Assembly: GCF_014652915.1 (NCBI RefSeq)
Contig: NZ_BMZS01000001.1
Location: 310,001 to 374,000 of the forward strand
Direction of reading: 5' to 3'
Length of the DNA: 64,000 nt
DNA from: Thalassobaculum fulvum
Lineage (GTDB): Bacteria; Pseudomonadota; Alphaproteobacteria; Thalassobaculales; Thalassobaculaceae
Shown: positions 61,301 to 64,000 of the stretch, piece after piece
Layout of the letters: every line of letters begins with the position of its first letter
How positions within the stretch are numbered: the first letter of the stretch is position 1
The notes under the pieces: generated by a model
Databases searched by the model: none
What the model saw: the letters and a program-made list of their open reading frames with translations, nothing else
Told to the model about the DNA's origin: nothing
Made by a program: the position numbers and the translations under genes

Positions 61301-64000
61301 GCGGCGCCGGCGACGACTCGGTGCGCGGCGGCAGCGGCGCCGACCTGATCGTCGGCGGCGACGGCAACGATACCCTGATCGGCATTGCCGGCGGCGACGC
61401 GCTGTACGGCGGCGCCGGTGACGACGTCCTGCGCGGCGGCCGCGACACCGACACCCTGTCCGGTGGCCTCGGCAACGACACCCTGGTCGGCGGCGGCGGC
61501 AACGACGTGCTGCGCGGCGCCGAGGGCGACGATTCGCTGGCCGGCGGCGCCGACGCCGATACCCTGTCGGGCGGGGTCGGCGACGACACCCTGGCCGGCA
61601 ATGGCGGCGCCGACCTGCTCTCGGGCGGCCTCGGCAACGACGTGCTGAAGGGCGGCCAGGACGCCGACACCCTGCACGGCGGCGACGGCGACGACAGCCT
61701 GTACGGCTACGGCGGCGACGACACCCTGTCGGGCGGGCTCGGCAACGATTCGATCCGCGGCGGCAGCGGCGCCGACCTGATCGTCGGCGGCGACGGCAAC
61801 GACACGGTCCACGGCATCGCCGGCAACGACACGGTGTACGGCGGCAGCGGCGACGACCTGCTGCGCGGCGGCCGCGACGACGACATCCTGTCGGGCGGGG
61901 TCGGCAACGACACCCTGGTCGGCGGCGGCGGCAACGACCTGCTCGACGGCGCCGATGGCGACGACTCGATCGTCGGCGGCCGCGACGGCGACCTGGCGCT
62001 CGGTGGGGCCGGCGACGACACCCTGCATGGCGGCGGCGGCAACGACACGCTGAGCGGCGGTGCCGGCAACGACCTGTTGCGCGGCGGCGGCGACAGCGAC
62101 TCGCTGTATGGCGGCTCCGGCAACGACACCCTGCTCGGCCATGGCGGCGACGACGTGCTGTCGGGCGGCGACGGCGACGACTCGCTGCGCGGCGGCAGCG
62201 GCGCCGACCTGCTGGTGGGCGGCGACGGCAACGACACCCTGGTCGGCATCGCCGGCAACGACGCGCTGTCGGGCGGCGCCGGCGACGACCTGCTGCGCGG
62301 CGGCCGCGACGCCGACACCCTGTCGGGCGGCAGCGGCAACGACACCCTGATCGGCGGCGGCGGCAATGACGCGCTGTCCGGCGGCGACGGCGCGGACTCC
62401 CTGTTGGGCGCGGCCGACGCTGACACCCTGGTCGGCGGCGCCGGCGACGACGTGCTGCAGGGCCGCACCGGTGCCGACCGGCTGTCGGGCGGTGCCGGCA
62501 ACGACACCCTGTCGGGCGGCGCCGGGGCCGACACCCTGGCCGGTGGCGACGGTGCCGACCGGTTCTCCGGCCGGCTGGCGCACCTCGACGGCGACCACAT
62601 CGCCGACTACGGCGACGGCGACGCCATCCATGTCGACTCCCTGGGCAGCCGCGCCCAGGTGACGGTGACCACGGCGAACGGCCTGAGCACGGTCGCGATC
62701 GACAACAACGGCGACGGCATCGCCGACGCCACCCTGACGGTCGACGGCACCTACGACAGCGCCGAGATCGTCGCCGGCGACGGCCGGGCGGCCGACATCT
62801 TCCTGACCAACGCCGGCGCCGGCGTCGCGCGGACCGGCACGGCGGGCGACGACACCCTGTCCGGCGGCATCGGCGACGACACCCTGCTCGGCGGCGGCGG
62901 CAACGACGTGCTGTCGGGCGGCGCCGGCAACGACATCCTGTCCGGCGGTGCCGGGAACGACGCGCTGTACGGCGGTGCCGGCGACACGGTGGTCGGCGGC
63001 GACGGCGACGACACCCTGTACCTGGGCTCGCCGGAGGACCTCGACGGGGTCGACTTCGACGGCATCGAGCACCTGGTGATCGACGGCGTCACGGCGCCGG
63101 CGGCCGGCACCAACCTGCTGATCAACGGCGGCTTCGAGAGCACCGGCCCGCTGAATACCAACAGCGTGTGGACGATGTTCCAGTCGATCGAGGGCTGGAC
63201 CGCCGAGGATCCCGATCCCGCGGTCGCCGGCACCCCGCCGATCGAGATCCAGCACGGCCGGATCAACGGCGCGCCGGAATCGCCGGACGGCTGGTCGTCG
63301 ACCAACAACGTCATCGAGCTCGACTCCGGGCCCGAGGTGGGCGGCCAACCGGTCGGCAACAACAACGCGGTGGTCAGCCAGACCTTCACGGTGTTCGACG
63401 CCGACACCTACGCGCTGTCGTTCGACTTCACGGCCCGGGACTACGGCTCCGACCCCAGCGCGAGCAGCGGGTTCTCGATCCGGATCGATGGCGAAACGGT
63501 ATACTCGAACCTCAGCCCCGAGGTCGGCTGGACCAGCGACTGGCTGACCCTGCAGCTCGGCGTCGGCACCCACACCATCTCGCTGGTCGGCGAGGGGACC
63601 GAGGACCGCCACGGGGCGCTGCTGGACAACATCGAGCTGGTTCAGGGCGACCAGCCGGCCCGCGAGCTGCTGACCGACCTGCAGTTCGGCGGCCCGACCA
63701 ACCACGACGACACCATCACCGGGACCGCCGGCGCCGACGCCATCGACGCCCTGAACGGCGCCGACCTGGTCTATGGCGGCGGCGGTGACGACACGCTGTC
63801 CGGCAACAACGGCGACGACACGCTGCACGGCGAGGGCGGCGACGACCTGCTGGCCGGCAACAACGGCGACGACCGGCTCGACGGCGCCGACGGGGCGGAC
63901 AGCCTGCTCGGCGGACGCGGCGACGACACCCTCGAGGGCGGCGACGGCGACGACCTGCTGAGCGGCGGGTCGGGCGACGACTCGCTGGCCGGCGGCGCCG
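49339..64000 (+). CDS. giant RTX (hemolysin-type calcium-binding repeat) protein, 3' end outside the window
   Basis: An open frame of at least 4,887 codons runs unbroken to the right edge. It begins [20 protein letters not shown], already inside GGxGxDxLx nonapeptide repeats, with no Sec signal, as expected for type I secretion. Residues about 70-690 contain three HCBP-related modules ([13 protein letters not shown], later [13 protein letters not shown]). From about 790 on, nonapeptide blocks alternate with roughly 85-residue linkers of the form LDGDSIADY...[15 protein letters not shown]. Two WKI modules and one NGGFE-type domain interrupt the repeats. The secretion signal and any effector domain must lie beyond 64000. 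Calcium-induced folding outside the cell and a surface or matrix role are inference. Confidence 0.93.
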   Translation, partial: MATISGTTADETLYGGSGNDTLDGGAGADVLYGGAGNDLIDGSAGNLFSYNEPKGNDTLIGEAGDDTLRGGGGNDVYVFGIGDGHDIIRDYYTIHPQSGLGGANDPVPTDGGVDTLLFGPGITVSDTWFSLEGNSLVVGLRDGATDLFDLNDIVRWESVDNPFNRFESIALDDGTTLTFNEVMTRLEGSAGADSITWTASPVGILLDGGNDTLTTGAFADTISGGDGDDSLRSGDGDDLVYAGTGDDFVHASTGADTVFGGDGNDTLDGGAGGDLLLGGNGDDELRGAGGMYGTINEQPGDDTLSGGLGNDLLRGGGGNDNYVFARGEGQDTIIDEYYNQYQNPLGGLDPVVLENGGVDTLQLGPGITAADLWVNLVGDDLVIGLRDGVNELDGLSDSITVRNWRSLDRRLESIEFSDGSKLNVADMMAGLSGTSANDTLSFGETGVGFDAGAGDDSVNTGVHADTVSGGTGNDTILSSDGNDQVYGGAGDDYVHAGSANDIVQGGSGNDTLDGGAGADLLSGGAGDDLLLGSGGQKGLAINEPPGNDTLVGGAGADTMLGGGGNDLYRYSLGDGTDFIRDEYWNQYLSPLGKLFSPVLSDGGNDTLQFDGGLTLDDATFWFDGNSLEIVLPNGEQLPFEAVADRVRLDQWTDTLRKIENIQFGGVTVDANSLYGVARSVTAGDDSLSWSTAGLRVDGGAGNDSLTGGGYRDYILGGAGTDTLNGGAGDDTLAGGDGADVLQGGDGNDVLDGGAGADTIYGGAGSDLFVIKVENGAAPEASGDVFADFGTGDGIRLQGAGIDPSAVTLTPSQDGTSTTVEIDLNGDGSTDLTFTVAGSFNDADVVTTTAGGVTYTDLRFGSVENQTLTGGAGDDTLSGGEGNDVLSGGAGNDVLSGAGGNDSIAGGDGDDTGSGGEGSDTLGGGAGNDSLGGGTGNDTLSGGAGTDTLSGGGGNDSLSGGDGNDSLDGGEGDDTLSGGAGFDTLQGAGGNDSLDGGTGDDTLSGGAGTDTLQGGSGNDSLDGGEGDDTLSGGAGFDTLQGAGGNDSLDGGTDDDTLSGGAGTDTLQGGSGNDSLDGGEGDDTLSGGAGFDTLQGSGGNDSLDGGTDDDTLSGGSGSDTLVGGDGNDQAQGGNDDDTLIGGAGTDALSGGAGNDQISGGDDGDTLVGGSGSDTVSGGAGDDQASGGTEDDSLAGGIGNDTLSGGDGNDLLSGGDGLDSLSGGAGFDTLYGGAGEDSLDGGTDDDALYGEGDADTLSGGSGNDTLIGGGGNDSLDGGDGQDSVVGSDGDDVIIGGAGADTLAGGLGNDTFAAGSVADIDGDTIEDYAAGDVVEVGGVDAQAASITLTRADGTTTVTVDTDGDGTGDASFDLTGLFSGASIEQAADGAAHFTFESTLALSVEAMGTADLNNDGNLEQIWKITNPNGESVEVAVDLVGASDPQETTLLVAQGDTYHWTEADSGTLEISWSMDGGSTVETASATSSADPAAPGVVEIIGPVGSTTGPTEFADTLTGTSGNDTIDALAGDDVVFAGFGDDVVTGGLGNDALSGSAGNDTLSGSAGDDTLYGSLDDDALSGGEGNDLALGAEGDDLLVGGAGGDTLDGGDGNDTLSGGDGNDVLGGVTGDDVLAGGAGDDTLGGWAGNDTLAGEGGSDALTGGEGNDVLDGGADADSLYGGFGEDTLSGGAGNDVLSGGEGGDVVSAGDGDDVVYGGGAADTLYGGAGTDTYQVTEYHQIDGDVYADYTAGEAIRIEGVDANVATVTLTEVDGNTVVALDVDGDGTAEVSFQVAGTYVGGAELTDDGGVAQLVLSDVPPGPTEFDDTVVGTPDADTISALGGNDLVSGLAGDDLVSGMAGDDTLSGGDGADTLAGGADNDVLLGGTGADVLSGGDGSDVLVGGAGDDTLQGGAGIDVLSGGQGNDVLSGGAGNDLLTGGAGADTLAGGAGSDTFMALNVGDLDGDDFADYADGDVIRIGGSLGANATISTSVAGGVTTVTLDSDGDGSANATFTVAGSFLGAELVATPGGETEIVLSETAIPTDNADTLTGTAGDDTIGGQGGDDVIGGGDGNDLLSGGAGNDSLSGEGGDDTLVGGDGDDALYGGSGNDTLVGGTGSDSLSGGDGNDALSGGDGNDVLSGGAGADDLSGGNGNDTLYGGPGADSLSGMAGDDVLSGGGSDDRLVGGAGTDTLHGGAGNDTFAAGSVADLDGDTIEDYGDGDVIRIETPLGEGATVSTSVAGGVTTVTIDSDGDGNPDATFTVAGSFTAAALSTAGGVTDLTLGTAPVGPTEFADTLTGTSGNDTIDALAGDDVVFAGFGDDVVTGGLGNDALSGSAGNDTLSGSAGDDTLYGSLDDDALSGGEGNDLALGAEGNDLLVGGAGADTLDGGDGDDTLSGGDGNDVLGGVTGDDVLAGGAGDDTLGGWAGNDTLAGEGGSDALTGGEGNDVLDGGADADSLYGGFGEDTLSGGAGNDVLSGGEGGDVVSAGDGDDVVYGGGAADTLYGGAGTDTYQVTEYHQIDGDVYADYTAGEAIRIEGVDANVATVTLTEVDGNTVVALDVDGDGTAEVSFQVAGTYVGGAELTDDGGVAQLVLSDVPPGPTEFDDTVVGTPDADTISALGGNDLVSGLAGDDLVSGMAGDDTLSGGDGADTLAGGADNDVLLGGTGADVLSGGDGSDLLSGGAGADTLAGGAGSDTFQAATLDELNGDSLADYTDGDVIRIGAPLGESATVATSVAGGLTTVTVDADGDGNADATFTVAGSFLGAQLSTAGGATEIVLSEAAIPTEFADTLLGTPDADTIAALGGDDLVSALAGDDVVSGMAGNDTLSGGAGADTLSGGEGNDALSGGADADRLYGGAGDDAVLGGAGNDGLSGGDGSDTLSGGTGDDTVIGGSGADLVVGGDGNDWAWGGKGDDVVSGGAGSDTLSGGDGADSLYGGADDDTISGLSGNDLLSGGAGNDLLRGGAGADTLAGGDGADTFHAANLGELDGDSIADYAAGDVIRIGAPLGESAVVGTAVSGGVTTVTVDADGDGSADATFTVTGSFLGAQLVSSGGATEIVLSEKAIPTEFADTLTGTANDDTISALAGDDLVSALAGDDLVSGMAGSDTLSGGDGADTLAGGADDDALIGGTGADQLSGGDGNDALAGGADADRLSGGAGDDALTGGAGADTLVGGAGNDTFEAATVSDLDGDSIADYAAGDVIRIGAPLGESAVVGTAVSGGVTTVTVDADGDGNADATFTVTGSFLGAQLVSSGGATEIVLSEKAIPTEFADTLTGTANDDTISALAGDDLVSALAGDDVVSGMAGSDTLSGGDGADTLAGGADDDALIGGTGADLLSGGDGNDALAGGADADTLRGGAGTDTLSGGAGNDLLSGALGADSIDGGAGDDALLGGEDADSLQGGAGDDTLSGGLGADDLSGGDGADVLFGGEDDDALAGGTGADLLSGGNGSDTLAGGADADQLYGGVGNDVLSGGAGADTLSGGDGADEFHAASVGDLDGDSIADYQQGETIKIGGLDANTATVSVTAAGGTSTVAIDADGDGNAEATFTVAGTYAAGDLTDAGDGSVTLTLDTSPPLQLLAMGTADLDGDGDLEQIWKIVNPTDGDVDATVDLLNATDSQEGPVTAVPGGTYVWTEADTGTLEVSWTGPDGARSVTATASADPADLAALEADGFVNPFAHPFGATEFDDTLVGTGDADTISALGGDDLVSAKAGDDLVDGMTGNDTLFGQDGADTLIGGEGDDSLLGHSGVDQLSGGVGNDTLRGGNDGDLLSGGAGDDSLRGDRGADSLVGGDGDDTLVGGGDSDTLSGGAGSDKLVGSAADDALYGGAGDDTLQGGGGVDVLSGGAGNDSVRGGGQDDTLYGQSGDDTLVGATGADLLLGAEGNDVLNGGADADTLSGGDGNDTLVGGGGTDLLYGGAGDDSLRGHNDADTLSGGAGNDTLRGGGGNDVLSGGDGADVLQGGADDDTLLGGTGGDTLIGGGGNDILSGGAGDDSVRGGSGADLIVGGDGNDTLIGIAGGDALYGGAGDDVLRGGRDTDTLSGGLGNDTLVGGGGNDVLRGAEGDDSLAGGADADTLSGGVGDDTLAGNGGADLLSGGLGNDVLKGGQDADTLHGGDGDDSLYGYGGDDTLSGGLGNDSIRGGSGADLIVGGDGNDTVHGIAGNDTVYGGSGDDLLRGGRDDDILSGGVGNDTLVGGGGNDLLDGADGDDSIVGGRDGDLALGGAGDDTLHGGGGNDTLSGGAGNDLLRGGGDSDSLYGGSGNDTLLGHGGDDVLSGGDGDDSLRGGSGADLLVGGDGNDTLVGIAGNDALSGGAGDDLLRGGRDADTLSGGSGNDTLIGGGGNDALSGGDGADSLLGAADADTLVGGAGDDVLQGRTGADRLSGGAGNDTLSGGAGADTLAGGDGADRFSGRLAHLDGDHIADYGDGDAIHVDSLGSRAQVTVTTANGLSTVAIDNNGDGIADATLTVDGTYDSAEIVAGDGRAADIFLTNAGAGVARTGTAGDDTLSGGIGDDTLLGGGGNDVLSGGAGNDILSGGAGNDALYGGAGDTVVGGDGDDTLYLGSPEDLDGVDFDGIEHLVIDGVTAPAAGTNLLINGGFESTGPLNTNSVWTMFQSIEGWTAEDPDPAVAGTPPIEIQHGRINGAPESPDGWSSTNNVIELDSGPEVGGQPVGNNNAVVSQTFTVFDADTYALSFDFTARDYGSDPSASSGFSIRIDGETVYSNLSPEVGWTSDWLTLQLGVGTHTISLVGEGTEDRHGALLDNIELVQGDQPARELLTDLQFGGPTNHDDTITGTAGADAIDALNGADLVYGGGGDDTLSGNNGDDTLHGEGGDDLLAGNNGDDRLDGADGADSLLGGRGDDTLEGGDGDDLLSGGSGDDSLAGGA
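52222..52688 (+). repeat. 162-base tandem repeat in the RTX gene
   Basis: Almost three copies of a 162-base (54-codon) unit begin at 52222, 52384 and 52546. Each unit is itself two similar 81-base halves containing GGCAACGACAGCCTGGACGG. Copies differ by only a few bases, so this is recent expansion. Confidence 0.85.
53512..53793 (+). other. non-RTX WKI module, copy 1 (inside the RTX gene)
   Basis: About 94 residues without nonapeptides, reading [20 protein letters not shown], then [12 protein letters not shown] and [19 protein letters not shown]. The pattern resembles a small beta-sandwich. A second copy is at 60052-60321. Confidence 0.7.
53839..55011 (+). repeat. 1,173-base segmental duplication, copy 1 (inside the RTX gene)
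   Basis: This segment (residues 1501-1891) recurs at 56182-57354 with only a handful of mostly synonymous changes. The last 700 or so bases appear identical. It begins GGCCCGACTGAGTTT and ends GACGGGTCGGAC. Threonine before Leu is mostly ACG here, against ACC in neighbouring repeats. Confidence 0.88.
56182..57354 (+). repeat. 1,173-base segmental duplication, copy 2 (inside the RTX gene)
   Basis: Copy of 53839-55011, offset by 2,343 bases (781 codons), so the reading frame is kept. Residues 2282-2672. Downstream of the shared end the two copies continue into different repeat sequence. Confidence 0.88.
58289..58783 (+). repeat. 606-base-period tandem duplication, copy 1
   Basis: A linker module plus following nonapeptides recurs 606 bases (202 codons) downstream at 58895-59389, nearly unchanged, including GGCGACGTGATCCGGAT and CTGGGCGAGAGCGCGGTCGT. 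Confidence 0.8.
58895..59389 (+). repeat. 606-base-period tandem duplication, copy 2
   Basis: Second copy of the 58289-58783 segment. Differences include TTCCGCA versus AAACGCC in the calcium-loop codons and CAG versus CTG in one repeat. Confidence 0.8.
60052..60321 (+). other. non-RTX WKI module, copy 2 (inside the RTX gene)
   Basis: About 90 residues reading [20 protein letters not shown], then [35 protein letters not shown] and TASADP. It aligns along its length with copy 1 at 53512-53793 but is more diverged than the other internal duplications. Confidence 0.7.
63109..63660 (+). other. beta-sandwich (carbohydrate-binding-like) domain in the RTX gene
   Basis: Residues about 4591-4774 lack nonapeptides and read [56 protein letters not shown] and [13 protein letters not shown]. 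The NGGFE start and DNIELV end are typical of DUF642/CBM-like jelly-roll domains that bind sugars or surfaces. RTX repeats resume afterwards at about 63700. Confidence 0.75.

Noticed and set aside
58678-63828. A 1,716-codon minus-strand open frame
   Set aside because: It is the mirror of the RTX repeats, with the same artefactual composition and no start context.
51947-63961. Plus-strand frames of the type [12 protein letters not shown] within the RTX gene
   Set aside because: They are the shifted frame of GGxGxDxLx codons, repetitive in Cys, Ala and Thr. The frame starting at 49339 gives consistent RTX modules throughout.

Overview
The window reads as one contiguous piece of chromosome from a very GC-rich alphaproteobacterium, most likely a Rhodospirillales-type organism. 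The reasons are the divergent fabA/irr pair, an mmcB gene, a PAS_5-family protein pair, the dapF-mtaB-ftsY neighbourhood, a CtrA-type TTAA-N7-TTAA site and uniformly GC-rich third codon positions. Assignment below order level is not supported. I see no insertion sequences, prophage genes, rRNA or CRISPR arrays. There is one tRNA gene (Gly, anticodon TCC).

Layout. 1-4.9 kb: a PPOX flavoprotein, a GNAT acetyltransferase, the unsaturated/saturated fatty-acid set fabA-fabB-fabI on the minus strand and the divergent heme-dependent iron regulator irr. 4.9-8.8 kb: an agmatinase-like ureohydrolase, then rubrerythrin, a CCG-domain Fe-S protein and a DUF3501 protein, preceded by a clear Irr-box-like dyad and a sigma70-like promoter. 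8.9-17.5 kb: an SH3 protein, a D-2-hydroxyacid dehydrogenase, tandem PAS_5 paralogs, ftsY-mtaB-2'-5' RNA ligase-dapF, an Ldh-type dehydrogenase and tandem TM2 paralogs. 17.5-22.9 kb: an RND efflux pair and a GST with an operator-like palindrome over its promoter. 22.9-31.8 kb: the operon ffh-rpsP-rimM-trmD-rplS, then leuC-leuD-leuB and asd, with a possible Thr-rich leader peptide before asd. 31.9-37.6 kb: pdxY, a CitE-like lyase, a PAS/chemoreceptor pair that looks like a split aerotaxis receptor, small enzymes and a cytochrome c.

The most unusual gene set is at 37.8-40.5 kb. On the minus strand, two nearly identical 61-residue peptides, each with its own copy of the same promoter, are followed by tightly overlapping genes for an HPr-kinase-like P-loop protein, a PqqD-like protein and a nucleotidyltransferase. 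The peptides end in a shared short Cys-containing tail directly after a signal-peptide-like segment. This resembles the tailoring half of phosphorylated lasso-peptide clusters, but without a visible cyclase or protease, and is the best candidate here for an undescribed peptide system.

40.5-49.2 kb holds a membrane spermidine-synthase-like protein, cheZ with a CtrA box, an uncharacterised gene divergent from it, tam, a pentapeptide-repeat protein, mmcB, a 34-residue single-membrane-span microprotein behind two DNA dyads, and the ADP-heptose genes hldE-gmhA. From 49.3 kb to the right edge runs one uninterrupted giant RTX (calcium-binding nonapeptide) protein. It is at least 4,887 residues long with its C-terminus outside the window, and it contains several scales of internal duplication and at least two non-RTX domain types.
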